A stretch of 64,000 nucleotides of DNA from Zoroaster sp. YZ-2022 (Eukaryota > Echinodermata > Asteroidea > Forcipulatida > Zoroasteridae): contig CM055816.1 in assembly GCA_029582265.1 (NCBI GenBank), positions 87,815,288 to 87,879,287 of the forward strand, given 5' to 3'. This document shows, piece by piece, positions 23,140 to 34,354 of this stretch. Numbering within the stretch: position 1 is the first letter of the stretch; every line of letters begins with the position of its first letter. Both the position numbers and the translations under genes were made by a program. Under the pieces are notes generated by a model. It searched no databases. It worked only from the letters and a program-made list of their open reading frames with translations, and was not told the DNA's origin.

Positions 23140-23475
23140 TACATAATAATAATAATAATAATAATGTGTGGATTTATATAGCGCACGTATCCACCAACTA
23201 AGTGGTGCTCAAGGCGCATTATATTATTATCCCTGCTCATAAGGCTCATAAATCATTCCTGAAACCATCTCAGCTCCCTGGGGAGTATACAGCTCAATTG
23301 CTGCCATTTCTAGCGCATATAGAGCAAACCAACTCTGCCTTCACAGGTACCCATTTTAACCCCTGGGTGGAGAGAAGCAATTATGATTAAGTGTCTTGCT
23401 CAAGGATACAAGTGTCACGGCCGTGATTCGAACCCACATTATGTTGCTAACACCAGAACTTGAATCCGGTAAGCT
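23140..23475 (-). mobile_element. tRNA-headed SINE (family A)
   Basis: (ATA)n tail at the left, TTATATAGCGCACGTATCCA, body, head GTGATTCGAACCCACATTAT at the right. Confidence 0.9.
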
Positions 23476-23557
23476 ACGTGTATTGTTCATGTGTATTGTT
23501 CATGTGTATTGTTCATGTGTATTGTTCATGTGTATTGTTCATGTGTATTGTTCATGT
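23476..23557. repeat. 13-bp minisatellite
   Basis: Six tandem copies of GTGTATTGTTCAT next to the SINE head. Confidence 0.92.
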
Positions 23558-23709
23558 TATACGCAGTAATTAAAACCAAACCAGATTTCCTATGTACACA
23601 AAGTAGAGAGACCACACAAATCAGGCAAACGTTCATACCCCTACATGTATATGTGACCATAAACTGCAGCCTTTTTGGGGGCCTAATAATAGAGTTGCAG
23701 AACTCATAC

Positions 23710-24055
23710 TCTTGATTTTTAATTTTACCCTACACACGTCGGTGTAGGGTAAAATTAAAATCAATTGTTTATCACCCGACGCAAGAATTTCATCAAACTA
23801 TAAATATCGCGGCACCCGCTGCTATATAGGATTCTAGCCGGCCAATCGACATCGGGCACGCTCGGTGGTCGAGAGGTTAAGACGTCTGCACTAGTAAGCA
23901 GGAGGTCGTGGGTTCGAATCCCGCCCGAGTCGCCTGTGAAGTTTTTCCAGACACTCGGAAAGCACTGAGTATACATTGCTATACACACGTCGGTGTAGGG
24001 CAAAATTAAATCAATTGTTTATCACCCGACGCAAGAATTTCATCAAACTATAAAA
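23710..24055 (+). mobile_element. tRNA-headed SINE (family B) with terminal direct repeats and 12-bp duplication
   Basis: AGAACTCATACT at 23698-23709 and 24056-24067. tRNA-like part GCTCGGTGGTCGAGAGGTTA with GGTTCGAATCCCGCC. A 70-bp block (CACACGTCGGTGTAGGG to AATTTCATCAAACTATAAA) stands both before and after the tRNA-like part. Confidence 0.85.
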
Positions 24056-24186
24056 GAACTCATACTATTATTATATATTTTTGGCTATGAAACCAAGGAT
24101 CCCTCAAAAGCATAATTTAAAGCACTGTAGCTCACAGCAGTGTGATTTGACAAAAGTAAACCTGAAGAATGGGTAGCAGGCCTGGG

Positions 24187-24187
24187 T

Positions 24188-24226
<39 letters not shown>

Positions 24227-24588
24227 TGGACATAGCACACATATCCACCAAACTGGTGCTCAAGGCGCATTATATTATTACCCCTGCTCATCAGGCTCAT
24301 AAATCATACCTGAAACCATCTCAGCTCCCTGGGGAGTATACAGCTCAATTGCTGCCATTACGGCGCATATACATGTACAATACATGTAGGGCTAATCAAA
24401 TACAACAACCAACTCTGCCCTCACAGGTACCCATTTACCCCTGGGTGGAGAGAAGCAATTATGGTAAAGTGTCTTGCTCAAGGACACAAGCACCATGGTC
24501 GCGGTTGGGATTCGAACCCACATTCTGACGACTCAGCCATCAGAACACAAATCCGATGCACTAAACCGCTCGACCATGGCACTCCTTT
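24187..24588 (-). mobile_element. tRNA-headed SINE (family A) splitting another repeat
   Basis: (AAT)n then the SINE from its tail to head GCACTAAACCGCTCGACCAT. It interrupts the GTAGCGGGCCTGGGTCTCCC repeat between CCTGGGT and CCTTTGGTCT. Confidence 0.9.
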
Positions 24589-24589
24589 G

Positions 24590-24835
24590 GTCTACAGGAG
24601 AAAGCCCCCTGAACCTCCTGGATGTTTACTTTTGGAGGATTTACAGACTCTCCACATTCCTACAAATATGAAACTAGAGGTTTGGACACAATACATGCTA
24701 CATGTACATGTACTTCTTACTTTCCTTGGTGGCTACTTCTCCTCTTTCAAGAAGATTTTGAGGCAAAGGGAGATTTGTAAAAAAAAAACCTGAAATCAAG
24801 AAAAATTCCTGAGAAATCACAGGCTTGAGCTCAGA
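24590..24835. repeat. Interspersed repeat (GTAGCGGGCCTGGG), copy 3, right part
   Basis: Continuation of 24135-24180 after the SINE insertion; GACAAAGCCCC is mutated to GAGAAAGCCCC. Confidence 0.8.
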
Positions 24836-24873
24836 AGCCTGAGGAAACCTATAGGAACCTTCTTTAGCCCTAA

Positions 24874-25339
24874 CCCCTAGGTATTCTGGCTAGGAACCTT
24901 CCTTAACCCTAACTCCCTATAGGTATTCTGGCTAGGAACCTTCCTTAACCCTAACCCCCTATAGGTATTCTGGCTAGGAACCTTCCTTAACCCTAACCCC
25001 CTATAGGTATTCTGGTTAGGAACCTTCCTTAACCCTAACCCCCTATACAGGTATTCTGATTAGGAACCTTCTTTAACCCTAACCCACCAAGGTATTCTGG
25101 CTAGGAGCCTTCCTGAATCCTCCAAAATCCTCCAGTGCACTTTTGGAAACATGCCCTTATCTTCAAAATGCACCATGCATTTTCGTTGATCTTTCATATT
25201 CAGCACTTATGGCCTGTACTTCTTGCCAGGTAGTAATGTTGTCCCATTTGAAGAGATGAAAGTACCAGTTTCCAATAGTGCTGAATTTTTCCAAAAAAGT
25301 GTCCCTTGGAAGATTTTGGAGGATATGGGGTGGCTAGGG
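24874..25339 (+). repeat. TTAA element, CCTAACCCCCTATAGG family (epsilon), with tandem 42-bp units
   Basis: About six units of TTCCTTAACCCTAACCCCCT then ATAGGTATTCTGGCTAGGAA precede a CCTCCAAAATCC segment and a right end GGGTGGCTAGGG before TTAA (25340-25343). TTAA occurs inside each unit, so the left boundary is uncertain. Confidence 0.8.
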
Positions 25340-25343
25340 TTAA

Positions 25344-25530
25344 TAAACTACATGTAGTACAGGGGACCTACATGTACGGCTTAATGTTCCATCCGAAGGA
25401 CGAAGCAATTATGGTTAAGTGTCTTTCTCAAAGATGCTGTGAAAGTATTCGAACCCACATTCTGACAACACCAGAACTCATAGATGCATTAGACAGCTCA
25501 GCCATGACACTCCACTCATACTTGCTCTCA
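25344..25530 (-). mobile_element. SINE family C copy between two epsilon elements
   Basis: TACAGGGGACCTACATGTAC, CCGAAGGACGAAGCAATTAT, then TATTCGAACCCACATTCTGA. Confidence 0.78.
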
Positions 25531-25597
25531 AGTACAATTTTCTGTACATTACTCATGAAAAAGTACACATATACTCTATTACAAGTCTGTCCTTTAA

Positions 25598-25813
25598 CCA
25601 TAACCACCCCGTATCCTGCAAAATGGGACAAAATTACTACCTGGCAAGAAGTACAGGCCATACATGTAAGTGCTGAATATGAAAGATCAATGAAAATGCA
25701 TGGTGCACTTTGAAGATAAGGGCATGTTTCCAAAAGTGCACTGGAGGATTTTGGAGGATTCAGGAAGGTTCCTAGCCAGAATACCTAGCCAGAGAAAACC
25801 TAGTGGGTTAGGG
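25598..25813 (-). mobile_element. TTAA element, epsilon family, reverse copy
   Basis: TTAA 25594-25597 then CCATAACCACCCCGTATCC; the right end GTGGGTTAGGG precedes TTAG. It shares the TACCTGGCAAGAAGTACAGG block with the copies at 25.2, 50.4, 52.3 and 63.3 kb. Confidence 0.8.
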
Positions 25814-25817
25814 TTAG

Positions 25818-26936
25818 GACTTCAACGGACAATGTTTATCAAGGGATGTCTCTACTCATTCTCCCTGAGGACTATTTTCTCATCCTAAACCCTCAGATTA
25901 CGTCTACACATCTTATTAGCGTCCTGTCTACTATTCTCCGGGGACAGCTACGTGACATTAAAGCCGACATCAGTCATAAAGCTGACTGACTGAGGCAGCT
26001 GCGACTTGACAAACATTGACAGCGATAGCCGGTGACAGTTGCTTTCGGGCAATTCCACGGTAACCAACATTACAAATTCACAGGGTTGTCACAGGCTGGA
26101 ACCAGTGACCGGGGACCAATTTCACAGAGAGCTGATTTTAAGCTGAAAATACGGTGTATTGCTAAAGCCAAGCAAAATAAATGTTGTGTTTCCAGTAACA
26201 TGTCCACAAAAATGATGGGTAGGTGGGAAGGTAGGGAACTTTGCACATATGTATATCACTGTGGATGTACGTACAACTGTACGTGCAATGTTCAAAAATA
26301 CATTTTAAACAAATTTTATCATGAAATCAATTTGTTTTGGGGCATTTTTCTTTTTGGCCCAAGCAAAAGTGCTAAGTAAAATTTTAAATAAGAACCTGCC
26401 AGAAGCAATCATAGCTGCCAACATTTCAAAATTCCAATTAGTAATGAAACATTTCTCACTTCCGATTGCACGTTTACACAGTGGCGGGCGCCATGATGAA
26501 ACCGTAGGATCTTCACTGGTTCCTGTTTATTACCCATTGCAACATCGCACAAATTGGTACCCTGTACAAACAAGGTATCGATACTACACTAATTGACATC
26601 CATAATACTTTTTGGTAATTCAGAACTTATTTATTATAGAACACTACGGGTTCAAAAATATTCGGTATGGGTACCGATTCTGATTTTTATGATCATAAAA
26701 TGGTACTTCAAGGGCTTTTTTTTGTTGGACGGAAAACTTGAAATTCGTAATTTTTAAAGAGCAATTCGTACTTTCGTAATTCCTGAGAAAATTCGTAATA
26801 ATTACTAAAAATTCCTAATAGTTGGCAGCTGTGAGCAATGTTCATAGGGGACAACCACATTGTACATTGTACATGTACATGTAGGTCAAGACCAGGACAA
26901 CGTACATGTAAGTGCTCAGTGAAATTACAAGCCTGG
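25818..26936. other. No gene recognised; mostly single-copy
   Basis: GC-richer islands at 25890-26120 and 26460-26560 (GTGGCGGGCGCCATGATG) without splice-bounded open frames. A loose repeat of AATTCGTAATTTTTAA lies at 26740-26830. Confidence 0.4.
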
Positions 26937-26948
26937 AATACTCATGAA

Positions 26949-27381
26949 AAGTAAGACTAATTGCGGTGACACCATGTGGAATCTCAATTGAGTAGTAATT
27001 AGTTCTGAAAAGAACTGGAGGTACAACTCGACGTTTCGATCAGTATGCTCTGATCGTCCTCAGGAGAATGCCGGACTCTGGAAAATGCTGCTGCTTAAGT
27101 AGACTGCTGGAGGATCATCCCATGAATGGATGCTGGAGGATTAGTTCGTTGAGGCGCGCAGGCGGGAACTGTTGAGACTAGGATCCTAGGGGTTGGGGGA
27201 GAGGAGTGTGTGCTCACTGAACTGAATCAGTTCTCCTGAGGACGATCAGATCATACTGATCGAAACGTCGAGTTGTACCTCCAGTTCTTTTCAGAACTAA
27301 TTACTGCTCAATTGAGATTCCACATGGTGTCACCGCAATTAGTCTTACTTATCATCCTCACCATGCAAAGCTACAAGTTTT
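26949..27381. mobile_element. PLE-like fold-back element, copy 2
   Basis: Flanked by 12-bp AATACTCATGAA at 26937-26948 and 27382-27393. Two inverted full arms, each with the ACGTTTCGATCAGT or ACTGATCGAAACGT core, around a 160-bp spacer with CATCCCATGAATGGATG. Confidence 0.88.
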
Positions 27382-27393
27382 AATACTCATGAA

Positions 27394-27842
27394 GCAATTC
27401 TGCCAACACTACCGTACCAATGAAGTTTCTTCTCATCAAGGAGCAAACACAATATGTACACCAGACAGATAACTGCCAACTACCATTACTCATCAATCAT
27501 CGCTGGGTTTCTAGAACTCTAGGGGGCATCGGGCGTGCACGAAAAAAAATTTTTTTTCTGCCTCGGGGGTCATATCATAAGAATGTTGTTCTCTGTGATA
27601 TGAAATTGCATTCCTCTCCTTGGAACAGTTGGAGCGGAATTGCCTTTTGGGGAACTGGGGTTGGGGGAGGTGGGAATGTTTCGTACACTGATAATATTGA
27701 TACAGTTTTGATTCAAACACCATGTGTACACGACATAATACCATGTGTACATGTACATGTTCAATTATCTGTTCAGCCTGTCGTAATATTTTTGGTTTGG
27801 GAAGTTCAATATGTTACAATAAAAGTCATTTGCTTACACTAT
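27394..27842. other. No gene recognised
   Basis: Weak inverted words (GTGCACGAAAAAAAATTTTT; GGGTTGGGGGAGGTGGG). An open frame here (27420-27857) shows no domain. Confidence 0.4.
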
Positions 27843-28860
27843 ACAACATACATGTAACCTGAATCCTCCAAAATCCTTCAGTAAGCAAGCACATTACATG
27901 TATACACACATGTGTTTCTAATCTGTGATACATGTACATGGCCAGGGACCCTCCCTGCATGCATGGAGCAATTTAAACAGTGTCCACTGACCTTGCAATC
28001 ACTACAACAAACATGGATACTGTACATGTACATGTACCATGGAAAGGCAAGTATGCCTAATAACCTCAACCCTCCAAAATCCTTCAGTAGTAAAGCAAGC
28101 ACATGACATGTATGCACATGTGTTTCTAATCTGTGATACATGTACATGGCCGGGGACCCTCTCTGCATGCATGGAGCAATAAACAGTATCCACTGACCCA
28201 AGCACTGACCTTGCAATCAATACAACAAACATGGATGTACATGTCCCATGGAAAGGCAAGTATGCCTAATAACCTCAATCCTCCAAAATCCTTCAGTAGT
28301 AAAGCAAGCACATGACATGTATGCACATGTGTTTCTAATCTGTGATACATGTACATGGCCGGGGACCCTCTCTGCATGCATGGAGCAATAAACAGTATCC
28401 ACTGACCCAAGCACTGACCTTGCAATCAATACAACAAACATGGATGTACATGTCCCATGGAAAGGCAAGTATGCCTAATAACCTCAATCCTCCAAAATCC
28501 TTCAGTAGTAAAGCAAGCACATGACATGTATGCACATGTGTTTCTAATCTGTGATACATGTACATGGCCGGGGACCCTCTCAGCATGCATGGAGCAATAA
28601 ACAGTGTCCACTGACCCAAGCACTGACCTTGCAATCACTACAACAAACATGGATGTCCATGTACCTTGGAAAGGCAAGTATGCCTAATAACCTCAATCCT
28701 CCAAAATCCTTCACTTTAGCAAAGAGCATGTACATGTAGCATGTAACCTCAATCCTCCAAAATCCTTCACTTCAGCAAAGAGCATGTAGCAGGTAACGTC
28801 AATCCTTTAAAATCCTTCACTTTACCAAAGAGGATTTTGGAGGATTTGGGAAGGTTAGGG
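27843..28860 (-). repeat. Delta element with 209-bp tandem units
   Basis: Four to five copies of the delta central block, exact period 209 bp between about 28100 and 28700. The right end GGATTTGGGAAGGTTAGGG precedes TTAA at 28861-28864. Units differ by few substitutions, so amplification is recent. Confidence 0.88.
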
Positions 28861-29049
28861 TTAATAAGCTCTGCCTTAAATTTTGGCATATATACACAGA
28901 AGGATCAAGACACGATGACGAATAGTCACTGTATACATGTACTGTATGCATTGTGTGCTGGAGTTTGGATAGATAAGTGGGGCAAAATTATGGGCCCAAA
29001 CCATTCCAATGCGCCTTGAATCAAGGCTACCCCTACAGATGTTGTCATC

Positions 29050-31110
29050 CCAGAAATTCTGATATTCCAATGGAAGTGCCCTTTACTTGGAAAAAGCGGT
29101 CTTGCCCCTACAATAATGAAATTTCAGGCCTATGGTACTAATGTTTGTAGAACTGCTTTCTATGAGAGTATGCCAGGTCTGTAATTTCACGAAGGCCAGT
29201 GCCTCCGTTGTGCTGGTCTTAACCTACGTACATGTACTGTACATGCCCCTACAAATTATTAAAGTGCCCTTTACTCAGGATAAGTGGCCTTGCCACTAAT
29301 TAATACAATTTCAGGCTTGTGGTAATGCTGGTAGAACTGCTTCTATGAGTATGCCTCGCCGGTAATTGCTCTGGTCTTAACCTACATGTACATGTTGTAT
29401 TCCCTACTATTCCCATCTCCATTATGATATTCTAATGGAAGTGCCCTTTACTCAGGGAAAAGTGGCCTTGCCGCTCAATAATACAATTTCAGGCTTGTGG
29501 TAATGCTGGTAGAACTGCTTCTATGAGTATGCCTCGCCGGTAATTGCTCTGGTCTTAACCTACATGTACATGTTGTATTCCCTACTATTCCCATCTCCAT
29601 TATGATATTCTAATGGAAGTGCCCTTTACTCAGGGAAAAGTGGCCTTGCCGCTCAATAATACAATTTCAGGCTTGTGGTAATGCTGGTAGAACTGCTTCT
29701 ATGAGTATGCCTCGCCGGTAATTGCTCTGGTCTTAACCTACATGTTGTATTCCCTACTGTTCCCATCTCCATTATGATATTCTAATGGAAGTGCCCTTTA
29801 CTCAGGGAAAAGTGGCCTTGCCGCTCAATAATACAATTTCAGGCTTGTGGTAATGCTGGTAGAACTGCTTCTATGAGTATGCCTCGCCGGTAATTGCTCT
29901 GGTCTTAACCTACATGTTGTATTCCCTACTGTTCCCATCTCCATTATGATATTCTAATGGAAGTGCCCTTTACTCAGGGAAAAGTGGCCTTGCCGCTCAA
30001 TAATACAATTTCAGGCTTGTGGTAATGCTGGTAGAACTGGTTCTATGAGTATGCCTCGCCGGTAATTGCTCTGGTCTTAACCTACATGTACATGTTGTAT
30101 TCCCTACTATTCCCATCTCCATTATGATATTCTAATGGTAGTGCCCTTTACTCAGGGAAAAGTGGCCTTGCCGCTCAATAATACAATTTCAGGCTTGTGG
30201 TAATGCTGGTAGAACTGGTTCTATGAGTAGGCCTGGCCGGTAATTGCTCTGGTCTTAACCTACATGTACATGTTGTATTCCCTACTGTTCCCATCTCCAT
30301 TATGATATTCTAATGGAAGTGCCCTTTACTCAGGATAAGTGGCCTTGCCGCTCAATAATACAATTTCAGGCTTGTGGTAATGCTGGTAGAACTGCTTCTA
30401 TGAGTATGCCTCGCCGGTAATTGCTCTGGTCTTAACCTACATGTTGTATTCCCTACTGTTCCCATCTCCATTATGATATTCTAATGGAAGTGCCCTTTAC
30501 TCAGGGAAAAGTGGCCTTGCCGCTCAATAATACAATTTCAGGCTTGTGGTAATGCTGGTAGAACTGCTTCTATGAGTATGCCTCGCCGGTAATTGCTCTG
30601 GTCTTAACCTACATGTTGTATTCCCTACTGTTCCCATCTCCATTATGATATTCTTATGGAAGTGCCCTTTACTCAGGGAAAAGTGGCCTTGCCGCTCAAT
30701 AATACAATTTCAGGCTCAATTGAGATTCCACATGGTGTCACCGCAATTAGTCTTACTTAATTTCAGGCTTGTGGTAATGCAGGTAGAACTGCTTCTATGA
30801 GTATGCCGCGCCGGTAATTGCTCTGGTCTTATTACCTACATGTAGTATCCCCCTTCTGTTCCCATCTCCATTCTGATATTCTAATAGAAGTGCTCATTAC
30901 TCAGGAAAAGTGCCCTTGCCCCTACAATACTGAAATTTCAAACCTGTGGTAATGTTGACGGAACTGAGTATGCCAAGCCTGTAATAATTGCCCTGGTCTT
31001 AACCTAGTAGCCCCTACTGTTCCCATCTCCATCACATTCTAATGGAAGTGCCCTTTACTCAGGAAAAATGGCCTTGCCTCTAAAATAATGAAATTTCAGG
31101 ACTGTAAACA
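29050..31110. repeat. Satellite array, about 171-178 bp units
   Basis: Eight highly similar units start at GAAGTGCCCTTTACTCAGGG (about 29440, 29618, 29790, 29961, 30139, 30318, 30488, 30660) with CTTGCCGCTCAATAATACAA and TATGAGTATGCCTCGCCGGT. Length steps of 6 reflect presence or absence of ACATGT. The edge units are diverged. Relatives at 2120-2240 and 63110-63640 show that it also exists dispersed. Confidence 0.93.
30717..30758 (-). mobile_element. PLE-like element, 42-bp fragment in one satellite unit
   Basis: Flanked by 11-bp AATTTCAGGCT at 30706-30716 and 30759-30769. Consists only of CAATTGAGATTCCACATGGT to TTAGTCTTACTT, the terminal segment. Confidence 0.9.
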
Positions 31111-31195
31111 ATATTTAAACTTGATTTACACAGTACAAACACATGTGCTGCGCTGCGTTTTAATACCTTTTTTTTTCATTATTATTTTTTTTTAA

Positions 31196-31455
31196 CCCTC
31201 CTATGTACAGTGCAGTTGCCATAGAATTGTCAGACCTTTCAAAACTTTTCAAGTTTGCTGTACTGAAGGGTTTTGAAAGGTGAAAAAACAGTCTGACAAA
31301 AGGGACCTATGAAAGGTTTCGAAAGGTGTAACAACTCTCTGAACAAACTGGTGTTGAAATGTTTCAATACCTTTCAAAGGGTATTGAAAGGTGTGGTTGT
31401 TCAGTAGCAACAAATTCTGGAGGGTTTTAAAGGGTTCATAATAATTGATAGCCAG
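31196..31455 (+). mobile_element. TTAA element, gamma family, copy 2 (right end lost)
   Basis: Starts TTAA (31192-31195) CCCTCCTATGTACAGTGCAG and follows the 13.9 kb copy almost base for base to TAAAGGGTTCAT, then breaks off. A 90-bp host segment (31099-31190) reappears directly after it (31462-31552). Confidence 0.84.
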
Positions 31456-31555
31456 AACTTCAGGACTGTAAACACTATTTAAACTTTATTTACACAGTAC
31501 AAACACACGTGCTGCGCTGCATTTTTAATACTTTTTTTTTTCATTTTTTTTTTAA

Positions 31556-31735
31556 AGTAAGACTAATTGCGGTGACACCATGTGAAATCTCTATTGAGTA
31601 GTAATTAGTTCTGAAAAGAACTGGAGGTTACAACTCGACGTTTCGATCAGTATGCTCTGATCGTCCTCAGGAGATCGTCCTCATTCTCCTGAGGATGATC
31701 AGAGCATACTGATCGAAACGTCGGGAATTACAACT
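31556..31735. mobile_element. PLE-like fold-back fragment, 0.1 kb from the C2CD2L-like exon 2 donor
   Basis: Arm GTAAGACTAATTGCGGTGAC through ACTGGAGGTTACAACTCGAC, core, then TGATCAGAGCATACTGATCG with AAACGTCG. One arm only; no duplication identified. Confidence 0.8.
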
Positions 31736-31826
31736 TTTCATAAAATCTTAGATTTTTGGGCGGCAAGTCCAAAATCCAAGTTAATAAAAAAAAGCCATAA
31801 TATGTGAAACACATGACTGAACTTAC

Positions 31827-31922
31827 GAGGAGATCTCTAGGGCCAGCCTCGGCTTTGATTGCACTGAATTTCGGAGGCAGACTACCAGCCTTTAGCCGGT
31901 CAAAGGTCACCTGCACAGAACT
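31827..31922 (-). CDS. C2CD2L: C2CD2/C2CD2L-like protein, second coding exon
   Basis: 32 codons between acceptor CCTTTATTGCAG and donor GTAAGT, phase 0 on both sides. The peptide starts SSVQVTFDRLKAGSLPPKFS. In TMEM24 the corresponding segment directly after A-L-N-E-Q-x-x-R-N-G is S-S-I-Q-I-A-F-E-E-V with a following P-P motif, so this is the next piece of the same SMP domain. Joining 45920 to 31922 gives ..TRKRG-SSVQV.. with no frame break. The intron is 13.9 kb. A 98-bp tandem array starts only about 90 bp beyond the acceptor. No third exon was recognised further left. Confidence 0.8.
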
Positions 31923-32004
31923 CTGCAATAAAGGAAAACAAAATTGCGTTAAAATTCTACGAAAACATCTTATTCCTCAATTTATCATTGACCGTAATAG
32001 TGCA

Positions 32005-32720
32005 GAATGCAACAATTGGGCAGTTTTGTTGGATCTCGTCGAAGTACGTGTAACTTGTGAACAACGGATCTGTTGTTCTTATTGATTGATCTTGTTGCAC
32101 TCAGCAAACATCACAATTGGACAGTTTTGTTGGATCTCGTCGAAGTACGTGTAACTTGAGAACAAATCTGTTGTTCTTATTGATTGATCTTGTTGCACTC
32201 GGCAAAAATCACAATTGGACAGTTTTGTTGAATCTCGTTGAAGTACGTGTAACTTGAGAACAACAGATCTGTTGTTCTTGTTGATTGATCTTGTTGCACT
32301 TGGCAAACATCACAATTGGACAGTTTTGTTGAATCTCGTTGAAGTACGTGTAACTTGAGAACAAAAGATCTTTTGTTCTTGTTGATTGATCTTGTTGCAC
32401 TCGGCAAACATCACAATTGGACAGTTTTGTTGGATCTCGTCGAAGTACGTGTGACTTGAGAACAAAAGATCTTTTGTTCTTGTTGATTGATCTTGTTGCA
32501 CTCAGCAAACATCACACGTACATGTATGTAAACATATATGTATTCATTTATTTATTATTAACTGGAACTCCATGTACATGTATATATGCTGAACACAACA
32601 GAATGCAACAAATGGAAAAGTCCGATTGGATTTTGTTGAAGTGACTTGAGAACAAAAAGATCTTTTGTTTTTGTTGATGGATCTTGTTGCACTCATCAAG
32701 CTTCACAATTGATTTATGTT
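32005..32720. repeat. 98-bp tandem array with an AACAAAAGATCTTTTGTT palindrome
   Basis: Five units (ATCACAATTGGACAGTTTTG, GAAGTACGTGTAACTTGAGA, TGATTGATCTTGTTGCACTC) and a partial sixth at 32600-32715. Some units carry the 18-bp perfect palindrome, others AACAACAGATCTGTTGTT. Lies in the intron upstream of C2CD2L-like exon 2. Confidence 0.92.
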
Positions 32721-32767
32721 GATGCATTGAGCAGGGTGTAACTACATGTACATGTAGTTATTGAAGA

Positions 32768-33045
32768 GGATTCTACTACAAGGGTCAACATCAGTCAAAA
32801 TGTTGATATACTTGCCAAGGTATATATCTAGTGCAATTAAAAAGTCAAACACTGTCAAACCTTACATGGAGTAAGTACATTTACAGGTCAAAATGACTTG
32901 ACTGTTTTTGTAAAAGCATTGTCTGGTATTGTTCAGGGTGGTCAAAATGACAGTAGAAACCAGTCAAAAATGCCCCTGTGTGCACATTTGGGTCAACAGT
33001 CAAAAGGGGTAGTTGACTGGTTTTGACCTCTATAGCAACTTCTTA
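32768..33045 (-). mobile_element. TTAA element, beta family, truncated copy
   Basis: Interior of the beta family from TCTACTACAAGGGTC to TAGCAACTTC with many GTCAAAA words. The TTAA/CCCTCC termini are missing on both sides. Confidence 0.8.
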
Positions 33046-33139
33046 ATACAGTTTATTATTAATATTATGCATGAAGAACTTAAAAACTTAAAAACTAAAA
33101 AAAGGTACGACATTGGTAATGCTGGTACAACTGCTTAGA

Positions 33140-33545
33140 ACACTTACAGGTTTTGAAAGGTGGTGTACATGTAGTTATAAGCTATGCACTACACTGACAG
33201 GTTTTGAAAGGTGATGTAGTTATAAGCTATGCACTACACTGACAGGTTTTGAAAGGTGGTGTAGTTATAAGCTATGCACTACACTGACAGGTTTTGAAAG
33301 GTGGTGGAGTTATAAGCTATGCACTACACTGTCAGGTTTTGAAAGGTGGTGGAGTTATAAGCTATGCACTACACTGACAGGTTTTGAAAGGTGGTGGAGT
33401 TATAAGCTATGCACTACACTGTCAGGTTTTGAAAGGTGGTGGAGTTATAAGCTATCCACTACACTGACAGGTTTTGAAAGGTGGTGTAGTTATAAGCGAT
33501 CCACTACACTGACAGGTTTTGAAAGGTTGGTGTACATGTAGTGTA
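33140..33545. repeat. Tandem array, 45-bp unit with TTTTGAAAGG
   Basis: About eight units of GACAGGTTTTGAAAGGTGGT then GTAGTTATAAGCTATGCACT then ACACT, with single-base variants. The unit is part of the gamma-type TTAA element at 37971, so this looks like local amplification of element interior. Confidence 0.9.
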
Positions 33546-34004
33546 TGTAAAATGAATGTACGTAATATCATGCATACATGTAGTATACAATGTTTTGCAC
33601 AGTATGCTGTGACATCTAGAAGACGTTTTTGCCAACACTAATTGTAATAACACAATACAGACATCTGCAATTTATGTTACATCATACAGTGCAGTGTTTG
33701 TGACTAGAACTAAATTGAATCATAAAATCAGTCTTGGAGAACACAGGTCATTGTGTGTATGGTGTACAATCACACGCACAGCGTATATTGTGCATAGCAT
33801 TCAACCATCTTCATGAAATTCCCTGAATTCATCCAATTATTATTCAGTGGGTTCTACCATGTATTTTGTATCTGAAGGGGAGATTCATTTAGAAATTATT
33901 TAAAAAAAATTGTTTTTATGTTTTTTAGAAAAGTTTGCATTGCAAAATATATTGGAACGTGCAGATACATGTACATGTATTATAGTATGAAGTTGACTTT
34001 ATAA
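33546..34004. other. No gene recognised
   Basis: AT-rich single-copy sequence in the presumed C2CD2L-like intron. Confidence 0.45.
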
Positions 34005-34350
34005 CCCTAACCCTCCCAAATCCAAATCCTAAAGTGAAGGATTTTGAAGGATTAAGGTTACGCTACATGCTCTTTGCTAAAGTGAAGGATTTTGGAGGAT
34101 TGAGGTTATTAGGCATACTTGCCTTTCCATGGTACATGTACATCCATGTTTGTTGTAGTGATTGCAATATCAGTGCTTGGGTCAGTGGACACTGTTTATT
34201 GCTCCATGCATGCAGAGAGGGTCCCCGGCCATGTACATGTATCACAGATTAGAAACACGTGTGTGCATACATGTCATGTGCTTGCTTTACTACTGAAGGA
34301 TTTTGGAGGATTCAGGTTATGTGTAAGCAAATGGGCCTAGGGAGTTAGGG
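34005..34350 (+). mobile_element. TTAA element, delta family, short copy
   Basis: ATAA then CCCTAACCCTCCC at the left; CTAGGGAGTTAGGG then TTAA (34351-34354) at the right. Contains the CATGGTACATGTACATCCAT and CATGCATGCAGAGAGGGTCC blocks once each. Confidence 0.85.
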
Positions 34351-34354
34351 TTAA

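Noticed and set aside
23865..23935. tRNA-Ser or tRNA-Leu gene
   Set aside because: D and T arms are good, but there is no class II variable arm, pairing is imperfect and it occurs three times within SINE B; SINE head.
24850..25110. Telomere or subtelomere from CCCTAA words
   Set aside because: The words occur once per 42-bp unit inside a TTAA element and not as an uninterrupted hexamer array.
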